Shown here: piece after piece, positions 23,941-35,870 of the stretch
How the letters are laid out: every line of letters starts with the position of its first letter
Position numbering within the stretch: position 1 is the stretch's first letter
Origin: Microcebus murinus
Taxonomy: Eukaryota; Chordata; Mammalia; Primates; Cheirogaleidae
NCBI RefSeq assembly: GCF_040939455.1
Contig: NC_134106.1
Coordinates: forward strand, 83,645,001-83,709,000
DNA length: 64,000 nt
Direction of reading: 5' to 3'
The notes under the pieces: generated by a model
Told to the model about the DNA's origin: nothing
Databases searched by the model: none
The model's input: only the letters and a program-made list of their open reading frames with translations
Translations under genes and position numbers: made by a program

Positions 23941-24262
23941 TAGTCATTCAGTGGAAAATGTATTAGGTGATTTCCTGGCTGTGAGACCATCACAGAGTGT
24001 CCTGACGCAAACCTAGATGGCACAGCCTACGACACACCCAGTCTATATAGTGTGTCCTATCACTCCTAGGCCACAAACCTGTCCAGCCTGTGACTGTACT
24101 GAATACCGTAAGCAACTGTAATACAATGGCAAGTATTGATGTATCTAAACACATCCAAACATGGAAAAGGTACAGTAAAAATATAGTATTATAATCTCAT
24201 GGGGCCACCATCATGTATGCAGTCTGTCATCAACTGAAATGTCATTGTGCAACATATGACTG
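23941..24262 (+). mobile_element. MER2-type Tigger DNA transposon, nonautonomous
   Basis: The text follows MER2: caaacctagatggcacagcc, cactcctaggccacaaacct, gtactgaataccgtaagcaa, aaaaggtacagtaaaaatat, 'agtattataatctcatgggg'. The ends are tagtcattca and ...atatgactg, an imperfect terminal inverted pair, flanked by TA (23939-23940 and 24263-24264), the target duplication expected of Tc1/mariner/pogo elements. There is a small deletion near the 5' end. Confidence 0.9.
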
Positions 24263-24264
24263 TA

Positions 24265-24289
24265 TACACACACACACACACACACACAT
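24265..24289 (+). repeat. (CA)n microsatellite
   Basis: A pure CA run directly after the MER2 element. It probably belongs to the simple-sequence tail of the host LTR-like repeat that the MER2 interrupted. Confidence 0.9.
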
Positions 24290-24340
24290 GTACACATACA
24301 TCCTATTGGTTCTGTTTCTCTGGGGAACCCTGACTAGCAC

Positions 24341-25770
24341 CGTGTCCTGGGAAGGCTTCCTGGAAGGGATGCCACCTGAGCTGAGCTTTGACAGATGGAC
24401 AAGAGGTAGCCAAATGGACAGCATGAAGGGGCACAGAGGCCCCTGGAATGCTTCCAGGTCTATATCAGGGACAAGGCTGGAGCAGAGGTGGGGCTGGCCA
24501 AGCCATGGAGAACCTTACGTATCATGCTAAGAAGTGTTACCCTATAGGCCAGCGCCTCTACTCCAGTCTGTGGACATTGGTATGTAAGAGGAGCCTTGCA
24601 CAAGATGCTCAGAGTAAATAGTCTAGGTCAAGGTCAGCTAGGTCTGGAATTCCCAGGCCAAAGAAAGTGATCAGGTTTCTTTGCAATAAGACATCCCAGG
24701 GTCTTTAATGAGCCAGTATGCACTGTGACTCTTCAAGAGAGGACACAGTAGTGTAACACAGACTCCCTGCCCCTGTCCAATTCTAACACCTGTTAGGACG
24801 AGCAGGGCAGCCAGTTTCCGCAGAGTGCTGCTGGGAGAGTGGGAGTCACTGAAGGGGTTAAGTGTGAGATGGACACAGCCAGTTTGGGTTTTGGTGGATA
24901 AATCTGGCTGACACATAGACATCTACCAGAAGTTCAGTTTGGAGGCAGGAGATGCTGCTGGTGCTCCCCCTAGGCCCTCTGGGGTCCCTTTGGGTCCCTC
25001 TGCCTGTTTCTATTTCAGTCGCCTTGGGCTGTGGGACTTAGCTCCTTCTCCTGGGATGTCCTTTGCAGGTACTGACTGGTGTGGGGTGTGGAATCCAGCT
25101 TCCTTCCTCAAGTCAGGACAGACCTGAGGGGTAACCTCTGCTCACAAGCCCCCCTTGCAGGATCAGGCTGAGGCTGGGATGTGACCTGAAACCGCACCCC
25201 TACTGAACCTCTCCCTTTCTCTGCCCATTATCCTTTAAAAGGGGTCCTTCCTCAATAAAGCTCTGGCTCTGCTCCTGGGAAGCCCAGCCTGTGACAGGAG
25301 GTGGCCTCACTGGTCCTGGTAAAAACAGGCACGTTATGGGCGAGGGCAGGGGTCATTGGGGTGGAGGGAGGGTATCAGTTTCAAGACTTTTTCAAGATTT
25401 AAACTCAGTAGAAATTAGACAACTAGGTGTTGAGGGTGAGCCTCAGACAATTCCAGGCTTTTGGCTTAGATAAGCAAAAGTATCATAACCAGGAAGATAG
25501 AAAAAAACAAGTTTGTGGTGAAGGATGAGTTCAGTTTTGACCCTTTGAAACAGAAGCATTTTGGGGACAGTCATCTGAACAGAAAAATGTCCCAAATTTG
25601 TACAAACATGAGATTCAGGGGGAAGGTTGGAGTTGGTGGTGATGGACATGGGGGGTCGTTAGCCAAATGGGAGGTAAAAATCAGTCGAGCAAAAAAGCAA
25701 ATAAACCAGAAGAGTGAGTGAGGTCATGTGAGAGCGTGGGTGAAATCCCAAAAGGACAGGGTTCTGATAG
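24341..25770 (-). other. FHL2: FHL2 large 5' intron, unique or unclassified sequence
   Basis: No exon seen. The stretch at about 25180-25330 has an AATAAAGCTC polyadenylation-like motif and could be an old LTR end, but I cannot define it. Confidence 0.35.
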
Positions 25771-25778
25771 GCTTCTGA

Positions 25779-25882
25779 GAGTGGGTGAAAGGTCAAGCTC
25801 CAGGTCAAGCTCCTTCTGAGAGTGGGTGAAAGGTCAAGCTCCAGAACAGGGTTCTAAGAGTGGGTGAAAGGTCAAGCTCCAG
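25779..25882 (+). repeat. Short tandem minisatellite, three units of about 40 bp
   Basis: The core AGTGGGTGAAAGGTCAAGCT followed by CCAG occurs three times at about 40-bp spacing (from about 25779, 25820 and 25859), with diverged spacers containing GGGTTCT. Confidence 0.85.
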
Positions 25883-26204
25883 GACGCTCGGTTCAAGGTT
25901 CAAGGGGCAGGCTGAGGAGGGGCGTGTACAGACACGGGGCATCTCAAGGAGGGATGAGGACAGGAAGCAGGAGCCAGGATGGGGAACCCAAAGACCAATA
26001 CATTCTAGGAGTAAAAGGCCAAAAGCAGCTAGGAGTCACTGGAAGTGGCAACAGTGTGTTTGTGGGTGACATCTGAAATGCATTGAGTGGGTGGTGCGGC
26101 TAGAGCCCAATCACAGTAGGCTGAAGGTCAAGGGCAGTTGAGTCTGTGAAGATGGTCGTAAGAGATGTCTGATGGGGAAAAAGGATGCAATCATAGCTTA
26201 GTTC

Positions 26205-26312
26205 TACTGTAAGGAAATGAGGCCCAGAGAGGTGGAATAATGTGCCCAAAGTCAGAGCTAATGGGGTAGGCAGATAGGATTCAAATCAGGAGGCCATTTG
26301 ACTGCAAACCCT
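26205..26312 (+). repeat. MIR SINE (3' part)
   Basis: The text gaaatgaggcccagagaggt, ggaataatgtgcccaaagtc and 'gattcaaatcaggaggccat' is typical of MIR. Confidence 0.65.
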
Positions 26313-26744
26313 CTGGTGTTCCTGGTTCCTTCCTTCCCGCCAGGCGGCCTCCTGAGTGAGTCTTTCGATTGTCATCAGTTTCTGAGCACTCAGGCCCATC
26401 CTTATAGCTTCTTCTTCTCAACCAGCACAAGAAATAAACTGCTGAAAGACAAAGGCAAAGCCTCTCCCATCCTCCTCTCTCTTGCTTCATCCTCCTGACA
26501 AAAACAGACCTAAAATTTTCCGAGATCAAGAAGACCATAAAGCTTGATTCTTTTTCCCTAGGGAGAATAAGGAAATTTTCCACTGGTTTGTAAAGAGAAG
26601 AGGAACAGCACCTGTTCCTGGAGCTATTCTAGCCGTTAGCAAGTGAGCTAAGTGCTACTTACTATAGAGCTTTGTCAGACACTGGAAAAAACCAAACTGT
26701 TTTTCTCCTATGAGACACTCACATCACACCCCACGTGTGTGGTG

Positions 26745-27560
26745 TTTTTCCCCCCACACATAGCAATTCTGCAGACGGTTCTCTGGGAGACATCAGCTGG
26801 GTGTCTCTAAATCAATCCAATCCTGACAGTTATCTACCAGAGGCAGAGTCAGATCCCACAGGCTAAGGCCTGGGCCCCACAAGACTGCTGCCCCTTCAGA
26901 CGCCAGTCACAAGCAGTAGGTTGTAATCTATACTTCTGACCAACAGGCTGTTAGGTGGGGGGCTCCCGTGACTCCCTCTTTGGGTTCAATTAATTTGCTA
27001 GAGTGGCCCATAGGACTCAGGGAAACACACTGCTTACGTTTACCCATCTATTACAAACATATTACAAGGGATACAGATGAACAGCCGGATGGGAGAGATG
27101 TACAGGGCAGGGCATGTGGGAAGGGGCGTGGAGCTCCTGTGCTCTCTCTGGGACCACCCTCCAGGAACCTCCATGAGATCAGCTAGCCAGAAGCCCATCA
27201 GAACCCTGTCCTTTTGGGATTTTATAGAGATTTCACTATGTAGGCACAAGTGATTACATCATTGGCCATTGGTGATCAACTCCTGTCCCACCAGCACCAG
27301 CTTGTCACTGGTTTGGAAGGATGGCCAGGTCCACATGGAGTGCCTGGGACACAGTCCTCATAAATTCGATATGGTGCTAGTGACGTGGGGCTTTCTGGTG
27401 GCACTCTGCTCTGTTTGAGGTTACCAGCCAGGACTCAAAGGCCAGCGATCCAAAAACCTGCTCACTGGGGGGTGGATGTTGGGTAGAGTATTCACAACTC
27501 CCCTACAGAGAGCCTGATGCCTGAGGTTCTCCGGATCCACTGACAGATGTATCCCAGCCT
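26745..27560 (-). repeat. Putative solo LTR, diverged
   Basis: Read on the minus strand it contains the block ctctataaaatcccaaaagg acaggg, a promoter-like TATA segment. Further downstream come cctgcccTGTACATCTCTCC and 'ctgttcatctgtatcccttg', in an order I associate with a eutherian ERV LTR. Boundaries and family are not resolved. Confidence 0.5.
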
Positions 27561-29055
27561 CATTACATTGATATCGTAACTTCAAGACTTTTCTATGATT
27601 CGAAAGGCATCACATAGCACAGTCCTAGGGACTCACTAGCCTGTGATTCAGTTTTCCTGGCTTGTTTCTTTGATTTAATAGAAAAGGTGTTTCTGTGTCC
27701 TCACCATGTTATTTTTCTATTTAGACCAGAGTTCAGTAGTAAGCTTTTTGCCCCTCTGGTGGTTGGTAGTTGTGCACGTTAGTCATGCAGCTCAGAGGAG
27801 GAGCCCCAGAAAGGTAACAGTGAGGGGTGGAGGGTGGCCCCTTCCCCCACACACACACCTGTGGGTCCCCCAATACGATGCTTGCCCAGTGGTGATCTGG
27901 GCCACGTTGAGGATCAGAAAGGAGAAGTCATCGTAAGAAACAGCTATTTGGCTTAAAGATGTGTTGATTTGCTCATGTTTGTAACTTGTTTGCTTGGGGT
28001 TTTCAAGTTGCTGGTATTGGTGAGGATGGCAAGGAGTCCTACTTCCTGTGAACTCTAACTAGTTCCTGGCTTTCCCAATTTGGCTGCAGAGTATGGAGAT
28101 GAATGTCATGTGCGGGGGGTGGAGGCTGCAGGGGCCATGGGGTTGGATTGTTCATGCTCCCAGATAAGGCAAAACTACCAAGGAAGCAAAATTGTGACGG
28201 GAACAACTGGTCACACGCAAGACAAACAAATATTTTCGTTTTGATTTATAGTTTCCTCTTGGTTTGATTTACTTTTTCATTACAGGATTATAGCTCTAGA
28301 TGAGACATGATCTGCAAACCAAACTGCATGCCACTTGGAGATATCAGGATGATGAAAACCAATTTTCTGCCAATTTTTTTGCTCTGACAGATGTGACTTA
28401 TCTTTGATAACAAAATGCTCCAGATGAAAGAAGTCAAAATTAAATAATGTCTGCAATTTAATTTTGTCTGCCACGAAATTTCATCTTTAGGTTGATTTTT
28501 GTATCATCTGTATTTTATTGATTGATTGAGAAAATGATTGTCTGATCAGTTATACCATGAGTTGCATTGGCCAAGATAACAAAACCATTCCAGAACCACT
28601 ATTTTTTATTCTTATGTTTTTCACTCTATAGACCCCATGTCTCTTAGATAACTAGGAAACCAGAATAAAAGCTTCAGTCAATAATGTCAGAACACTGGTT
28701 TTTCTGTTGTACTTTTTGCCTTTTCCTGCTGATCAGATGACATGGGAAACCATCAGAGTCTCCTTGTAGCTGACAATAGGTTGAGGGTGTTTGCATGGGC
28801 CCAGGCCTTGGTATCTAGTGTCAGGTCCTTGTGGTGGCCCTTCCTTCCCTTCTCTGGTCTTTGCCCCCAGGGCAATCAGGATTCTTCTGGATTCTACCAG
28901 AGAATGGAGGCTGGTAATACTCAGATGTTAGGAAAGGCCAACAGAGCACTCATGTCTCTAACAAAGGCAAGGTGCAGCTTTTAGAATGATTGGAAATTAC
29001 AGTTCCATTTTCAGTTACTTGGAAGCCACTTGATTATGTCAAAAGCCTATTTCAT
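27561..29055 (-). other. FHL2: FHL2 large 5' intron, unique sequence
   Basis: No gene or clear repeat recognised. Confidence 0.4.
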
Positions 29056-29059
29056 AAAC

Positions 29060-29170
29060 TCTAGCAATACCCTGTGCTAGTGTAATTATCTGCATTTTAG
29101 AGGAGCAGAGATTGAGGTACAAAGAGAGGAAGTACTGTAGTTGCCTGAGACCTCAATGAAACCTCTGACA
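29060..29170 (+). repeat. MIR SINE fragment
   Basis: The stretch 'taattatctgcattttagag', 'gattgaggtacaaagagagg' and the following tgcctgagacc resemble the MIR 3' half. Confidence 0.5.
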
Positions 29171-30164
29171 ATATCAGGGACATATTTGTACTCCTAACAT
29201 TATTTTTAGCCATTCAATGGACAACACTTGCTTTTCTTTTTTTAGGCCATGGTTGTAGAAGAATCCACCACATTTCTGTAGTAGGAAGAATGTTTGTCTT
29301 TATGTCTTGCCCTTCTGGTTAAAAGGTATTTCCTTCCTCTTTGGCAGTATAGTGGCCTCACCATTTCGTCACTGGGGGCTGCCTTTCTTTAGTGGATGCG
29401 AGGTTTTACCACTTACATTTGTCAAAGTGCTCTGGGCTCTTGGAAAAACAGGTTTTCGACTCCCATAAGGAAGAGGGAAGAAAAGAATTTTCCAGCTTTC
29501 TGAAAGGCAATGTGCTTTCTGTCTTAGCCACTTACCATCCCCCGGCCCGAACCAGAAAAAGCCAGTATTCCTTTCTGATGTATAAAAGTAATTGCATCTA
29601 AGTTACCTTAAACAAGCTTCATAATTCAAGTCAAAAGTAACCAAAAACGGAATGAAAACCACATGTGAAGGAATGGAAACAGCGTGTCTATTAAAATACC
29701 TTTGCAGTGTGCTTTATCTCTCCTTCCAGACATCCTGCCTAGGGTCGCCTCTCTGCTCTGCACCAGGGTCCCCTCTTCTCCCTGCCCTGAGCCAGCAGTC
29801 GTGAAAGGTAGCCTTTGATGTGGGACCCCCGCTCCTGCGTCCACCTTCTGCCAAGTTGCAGGAAGAGGCTGGAAGCCCCTGGGCTGCTGCAGAGACCCTG
29901 AAACAATGCGGAAGGGGGTCAGGATATTTTCCACTGATTCTGTGGCACAGCAGAAGAGAGGCGCGTGAGAACACACGGGCACCGACACCCGGCACTCCCA
30001 CACTTGGGCACAAATAGTGCTGGGTGCAGCTGCCGCAGGAGCGGTGCAGAGCTGCTCAACATTAACACAGTGGGGCGTTGAAGCCTCTCAGAGATGTCTA
30101 CTCACGTGGCCCTATCCCTCTTTGGTGAATGATGCAGAGGTTCGGTGTCTTTTTGTTTTGTTTT

Positions 30165-30330
30165 GTTTTTTTCCTTTTCCTTTTAAAATAAAGACTCATA
30201 TTTATAGAACTCATCAAGTAGGAAGGCATTTCACTGGCTCTAGCCTAAAGGATCAAGCTAAGCCATCCGCCCGAGGGGCCGTAGGAGTAAGTGAGCCGCC
30301 CTGGGCGCTGTGAGGAGCCAGGCAAAAGGG
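30165..30330 (+). repeat. Divergent local duplication, copy A
   Basis: The T-rich lead and the block TTTATAGAACTCATCAAGTA, then GGAAGGCATTTCACTGGCTC, recur about 800 bp away at 30965-31140 with few changes. I do not recognise it as a common interspersed repeat. Confidence 0.75.
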
Positions 30331-30964
30331 AAAAGGAAGCCGGCAAGTGTGGTTTGTAGCCGGGGGTTATAAACTCACTGGTGGCAACCCACACCAAGAA
30401 GTGCATTTCCACATCTCCACCACTTCAAACACCCCATGTATACAGCTGGAAAAATACACTGTCATGAAAGCATTCTGGAAAGTATATGAGAAGCATTCTG
30501 TTCCTTTTTATTCTATTATTTTTCTATTCTAGTTGATTCGTTTCTATTGCTACAAATATGCTGGTCTCAATCTGCAAACTCATTTCACAACCTGCTATAC
30601 ACTAGGAAACCGACCCCCAGTTGGGAAAGCTTTTTGTTTCAGTGAAACGCAGACAAGGGAGAGTTTCTGGTAGCCTTGGGCAGTGGACAGCAGAGGAGAG
30701 AAGTGTCCAGATTTTGAACATTTTGAACTTTTCTTTTCACAAAGAAAAGTGGGCTACAGGGGCGGGGTGCCCACAGATTTCAAACGTCAATAGTCTGTTG
30801 GAAAAACATGTCCCTGACTTACAGAAGGAGACCCCGCTGTAGGGAGTCACATCATCCATCCACCTTGCAAGAAACTGTCCCCAGCATGTCTTGTCTTGAC
30901 CATGAAAGGAATAGAAATGTTCACGATCGCAGGCAAGCTTTCGGAGCTTGAGGGTCTATGCTAT

Positions 30965-31140
30965 TTGGAGTTTTTTTCCCCTTTTCTTTTTTGATAAATT
31001 CTTGTTTATAAAACTGATCAAGTAGGAAGACATTTCACTGGCTCTAAAATTCAAACGAGGCCCTCTGCAGAGAGAGGAGGATGCCAGAGAGGGGCGTGGA
31101 GGAGTACACTGTGATGATCCAGGAGGAAGGAAAAAGAACA
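30965..31140 (+). repeat. Divergent local duplication, copy B
   Basis: TTTATAAAACTGATCAAGTA followed by GGAAGACATTTCACTGGCTC matches copy A at 37 of 40 positions. Similarity is weaker on the right, where both have a GATCCAGG/GAGCCAGG-like block and an A-rich end. Confidence 0.75.
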
Positions 31141-31509
31141 CCTGCGAATACAGTCCCCTCTAACCTCTGTGTTTACAGCTAAGGCCACTCTGCCAGGGCC
31201 TGGGTGCCCGTGTGTGAGGCTTTGGGGCCAGAGATGGGACCTACTCCAGCAGAGGGCCTGAGGACCCTCCCGGTCACACCTGTGGGCCTAACATACTGGT
31301 GAGAACTGCTCTCAGAAGTGCCTCCGTTGGGACCATATATTCTACGGTCACCCTAAGTGTGGATAACTATGGAATGTATGTCTACAGCACGCAGTCTACT
31401 TTATTCCTGCTACTGCGCCGCAAAAACACACAGTCCACGTGGGTATACACCTCTGATTTCCAACACTGTGATGCTCAGATTAAGGAAAGGATCAAAATAA
31501 TGCAACTGG

Positions 31510-31799
31510 GAGCTAGTGTGGTGACTTGCGCCTGTAATCCCGGCAACTCGGAAGGCTGAGGTGAGAGGATCGCTTGAGGCCGGGAGTTTGAGACCAGTCT
31601 GTGCAACATAGCGAGACCCTGTCTCAACAAAAAAATAAAATTAGCCAGGTGCACTGGTACATGTGTAGTCCCAGCTACTTGGAGCCTGAGGCGGGAGGAT
31701 CGTGTGAGCCCAGGAGATCCAGGCTGCAGTGAGTTATGATGACACCACTGCACTCTAGCCTGGGTAACAGAGCAAGACAATGCCTCTTAAAAAAAAAAA
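31510..31799 (+). mobile_element. AluJ-type dimeric Alu SINE
   Basis: Two monomers are present, without the lemur linker: cctgtaatcccggcaactcg, 'caacatagcgagaccctgtc' and agtcccagctacttgg in the right arm. The direct repeat GCAACTGG occurs at 31502-31509 and 31800-31807. Many CpG changes show it is old. Confidence 0.88.
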
Positions 31800-31807
31800 G
31801 CAACTGG

Positions 31808-32960
31808 CTACTGGCTAAGTTCTCTTGTTGCTAAAACTCATGGTCATAACGTAATATTCCAGGAGCCTGCTTAGGGTGTCCCTCTGGTCGTCCCATCTGG
31901 AGGAACAGAGGCCCTTTTAGATGCTTTCAGCCCTGAAGGCTCCTGCACCATCCCAAGGTGGGTGCAGGTGTATGTGAAGGCGTAGTGGCAGTCTATGCAC
32001 TCACAGGTGAGGTCTGGACATAGCAAAGCTGACACAGATTTGGGAGCCAGGGGCTTGCCAAGCTGCAAGCACCCCATCTTCCCCCAAACTGCAGTTCATC
32101 TCCAGCTCGGGGGCTCCCTGCAGCTCCTCTTCTTTTGTACCTAAATGAGGCTTCTGCCCTGTTTGCTTGCCTCCCTCCCTGGTGGGTCAGAACTCTGTCC
32201 CCAGGGTGCTTGCTTGATGGGCTGTGGAACTACCTTTGGGTTCTGGAAGGTTGGGGTCCTCCTAGGCTGTCAGCTGCCTTTCAGGCCCTCCCACCACCAC
32301 CTCCTGTGGATAGGGCCACCCGTGGCTGATGCTTGATCACGCGTGTCCAGTCCCTCAGTTCCTTGTGTGTCTGCTTGTTCTGCACCTTGCGGGCTAGTTC
32401 TTGGCGCTTCTGTCTGTTGTGGCCTAGGCCATCTGCCCCTCCCCAGTCCCCTATGTCCCTCATTGGAGCACCCTGAGCCAGGTCACTCTAACCTGTCCTG
32501 GTGCCTCTCATGTGTGAATAGGCTCTTCCCAACCTGCTCTTCTTCCCGTCTGGGTCTGGCCTGGGCAGCTGCTCTGCTCAGGCAGCTTGCACGATGGGAG
32601 GCATGTCTCGGCCTGTGCCCAAGCAGGGCTTTCATGTCTGTCTTGCAACCTACTTTTATCGAATGTCTGCGGTTTCTTAAAAGTCAATAATATATTTGGG
32701 GATGGGGTGAGACTGATTATTTTAAAACATACCTTGATAAGATAAAACAATTTTTAAAAGTTAACTGTGACTCTTGGGCAGCCTAAATATGATGGCAGAT
32801 GAGCAAGGCAGAAGGGAGTGGACTGTCCTGTTTAAAGTTTTCCATCTTCCCTTCATGCCAACAAAAGGGAAAAAGGATGTGCTAAACACCAGAGACTTTA
32901 CTGTACAGTGTGATGGTCAAGAAGTCAGCTGGGACTCAAGTATCAGTTCTGCCTCTTAGT
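31808..32960 (-). other. FHL2: FHL2 large 5' intron, unique sequence
   Basis: Moderately GC-rich but lacking CpG-island character. No exon or repeat recognised. Confidence 0.4.
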
Positions 32961-32965
32961 AATTG

Positions 32966-33443
32966 GTAGCAGAATGATGGCCCCCCCAACCCCCAAAATA
33001 TGCACTTCCTAATCCCGGGAACCTGTCACCTTACATGGCAAAAGAGATTTTGCAGGTGTGATTAAGTTAAGAACCATAAGATGGAGAGATTGTCTTGCAT
33101 TATCTGGGAAGCTCCCAATGTGGTCACCAGCGTCCTTATATGTGAAAGGTGGAGCAGGAGTCAGAGTCAGAGAGAGATTAAAAGAAGATGCTGTGCTACT
33201 GTCTCTGAAGGTGGAGGAAGGGGCCATCAGCCAAGGAACGCAGGCAGCCTCTAGCAGCTAGAAAAGATGAGGAAACAGACTCTCCCCTAGAGCCTCCAGA
33301 GCCTATGCAGCCTTGTGACATCTTGATTTTAGCACAGCGAAATCCATTTCTGACTATGGACCTCCAGAAATGTAAGATAATAAACCTGAGTTGCTTTAAA
33401 ACAATGTGGTAATTTGTTACAGCATCAATAGGAAACTGATACA
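32966..33443 (+). repeat. MLT1 (MaLR) LTR
   Basis: The expected MLT1 order is seen: a 'ggcccccccaacccccaaaa' start region, gcacttcctaatcccgggaa cctg, tgattaagttaagaaccata, gggaagctcccaatgtggtc, the ACCTCCAGAAATGTAAGATAATAAA polyadenylation region, and an end gaaactgatacag. Confidence 0.85.
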
Positions 33444-33685
33444 GCAACTATATCTCCTTAATTAAGATACTTTTCTGGATTTCTGTTCATTTCCTGATCT
33501 GTAATCTAGAAATTATAACAGTACCTGCACCATACAGTTGTTGTGAAGCCAGGACAACCTGCTGCAAGTCAAGCGCACAGGAAGGTATGTTTCCGGCCAT
33601 AGTCTGTGCTCAGTTAATGATAGCTTTGTTGTTATTGCTTCCTTGAATCCTTACAAGTGGCTGAAGAGGTCAATATTGTTATTCC

Positions 33686-34319
33686 TGTGAACTAAAATGA
33701 AATCTTAAGCCCCCCCAGACGACTGAATGGACCCCCCTCTTGACCAAAGGTACCCCAGAAATACCTTAGAGCTGAGTCTCTGGCCAGGAGGAAGGAGGTG
33801 AGGCATGCCTCTTCACGCCCCCTTCCCTTCTTGGAGATATCCTTTGTAACTGATTAACATGCCTACGGCTATATGAGACAAAGCTTAAACCACACCTGCA
33901 CGTCATCAATTTACTTAACAGATCACTTGAGTCTCGGTATATGTCCGGTGGCTTATCTATGATTAGCAGACTTCCTTATTTTAACGTAAAACACTCCAAA
34001 CTTTTAGACAAAGCTTCATGTCTTCAATCAATTACATATCAAAGAATCTTTAAACCCACCTATAACCTGTAATCCCCCACTTCAAGATGTCCTGCCTTTT
34101 CAGGCCAAACCTATACACACCTTCCCTATATAGATTTATGACTTTACGTGTAATTCCTGTCTCCTTTGAATGTATAAAACCAAAGTGTAACCTAATCTCG
34201 GGGAGACCACTCGCTCAAGGCTGCTTGGGTGTGGCTTTCCGGTCCATGGTCACACATATTCAGCTCAGAATAAACCTCTTTACATTATTTTACAGAGTTT
34301 GGCTTCTTTTTCATTCACA
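33686..34319 (+). mobile_element. Solo LTR of a gammaretrovirus-like ERV (ERV1), copy A
   Basis: The 634-bp element begins TGTGAACTAAAATG and ends TTCATTCACA, flanked by a 4-bp duplication TTCC (33682-33685 and 34320-34323) typical of ERV1. A TATAAA box (34173-34178) and an AATAAA signal (34269-34274) mark U3 and R. No internal retroviral sequence is attached, so it is a recombined solo LTR. A related inverted copy lies at 38323-38917. Confidence 0.88.
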
Positions 34320-34534
34320 TTCCCACTTTAAAGATGTGGCTCTGAAAGTTAAAATCTTGCCTGGGCCCATTGTAAGTGGTGGAACTAGTAGCCACGCCTA
34401 GGCAGCCTGACTTCTCAGCTCCCACTTCGCTTCCCTGGCAACATGCAAAAGTAGTGGAAGTTTGAAAATAAGGTTTGAGTTGTGAACAGGACACAATAGA
34501 CTTGGGTCTTAACAAAAGCACTTTATGAGGGGTG

Positions 34535-35222
34535 ATAGCAAAAAAAATGCCCCGAAGTATCTCTTGCTATCACCCTTTGCATGCTTTGGCATGCTGAGTT
34601 CTTTGAACTGGAGCACATTGAAATGGCTCAGAAGCTAAGTCTCTCTCTGACCTTTTCCTGAAACTTCTTCCTCTTGCTCTCCTGTCTCCCCCAAGATAGG
34701 CCATAGGAACCAGAATTCCTCTTCCCCAAGGCAGCTCATAGAAACTAGAGCCCCCAAAGTCAGCCATAAAACCTAGAAATATTACTCTAACCTCCTCCTG
34801 CCTTTTTGTGCAAGAGCTGGCTGTAAAGAAATTCTCTGACCCACCTTGTCTAAAAGTGGATCATAAGACCTCATTCCAGAGGGTCCTGCTCTGTTCTGGG
34901 GAGGAAGGAATGCCACGAGGAGGCCACGAGGAGGCCACGAAGAATCTGAGATCCTGCTGGGTTTCCCCACTTAGCCTACTATTAGCATCAGATCATTCCC
35001 TTTTTGTCCAGTCACATTTCTTCATGGCTGTCCATTCTTCATTGAATCTAAGCATCAAAACGGATGGTTTTCCCTTGGGTCCTTGGCTTTCATTTTTGAA
35101 AGCTCCCAAATCACATAAAACTTTGGTGAAATAAATTTTTTATGTTTTTCTCTTGATAACCTGTCTTTTGTTAAGGGAGTGTCAGCTGTGACCCTTATGA
35201 TAGAAAAGGTATCACACCTTTC
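34535..35222 (+). repeat. ERVL-class LTR (MER21-like), copy A
   Basis: It shares long collinear blocks with 45990-46616, including gctgtaaagaaattctctga, gtggatcataagacctcatt ccagagg, tgctgggtttccccact and aacctgtcttttgtta. From memory this resembles MER21-type ERVL LTRs. It contains three short CCACGAGGAGG tandem units at about 34912-34942. Exact ends are unresolved. Confidence 0.65.
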
Positions 35223-35299
35223 TGGCCCTAATAGTATTAATTGTAGTTAAAGAAGTTTTCCAAGACTTCAAATTAAATATATGAAAATGGATTACTCAT

Positions 35300-35430
35300 G
35301 CCATCATCATTGAACAGATATTCATTTATTACCTACTAGGCCCCACTCACTGTTGTAGGTACTGGAGATGTCTCAGTGAGTAAAACAGAGTCTCTGCTCT
35401 CATTGGAGCTCACATCTCACCGGGGGAGAG
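35300..35430 (+). repeat. L2-like LINE fragment
   Basis: The sequence 'attacctactaggccccact', tactggagatgtctcagtga and 'ggagctcacatctcaccggg' is typical of L2 3' ends. Confidence 0.55.
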
Positions 35431-35870
35431 ACCAACACAGATATATTTGTGCAGGTGTGCATATGTGTGTTTGGAAGAAAAGTAAATCAGGGTAAGGAAT
35501 AAATCAGGTAAGGAGCTAGAGACTGGTGAAGAGTGTCATTTTAGATGGGGTGCTCAGGAGTGGCTCTCAGGTGTTGTGTGGATGAAGGAAGGAGTGAAGC
35601 GTGTGGTATCTTGGAGTAGAGCCTGACTGATAGAGGCACCGTCAAGTGCAAAGGCCCTGGGGCAGGGCAGTGCTTGGCACAGTTGGAGGAGGGTAGTGTG
35701 AGTGGGGCCTCCTAGATGGAGAGAGGGGAGAGATGCGGTCAGATTCCTGAGGCTTGGACCGTGCAGGGCTCCGTAGGTTCTGGTTAGAGTTAGGATTTCT
35801 GTTTTGATTTGGGAGGCCATTGGAAAGTTTTGGGCAAAGGAGACACATCATCTAAGTTAAGTTGCAAATA

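Larger units (their letters stand above)
23383..24340 (+). repeat. LTR-like interspersed repeat, copy 2, split by MER2
   Basis: It starts TGTAATGGTTAATT, contains 'attattctggtgtgtctgtg', gagggtgtttttggatgaaa and tcagcttccataatcttatg. After the MER2 insert it resumes at a CA run and finishes with catcctattggttctgtttc and 'ccctgactagcac'. It is the same family as 7541-8003 and 57508-57990. Confidence 0.7.

Noticed and set aside
26715..26745. CACGTG-centred partial palindrome
   Set aside because: A single E-box-like match without supporting context; could be chance.
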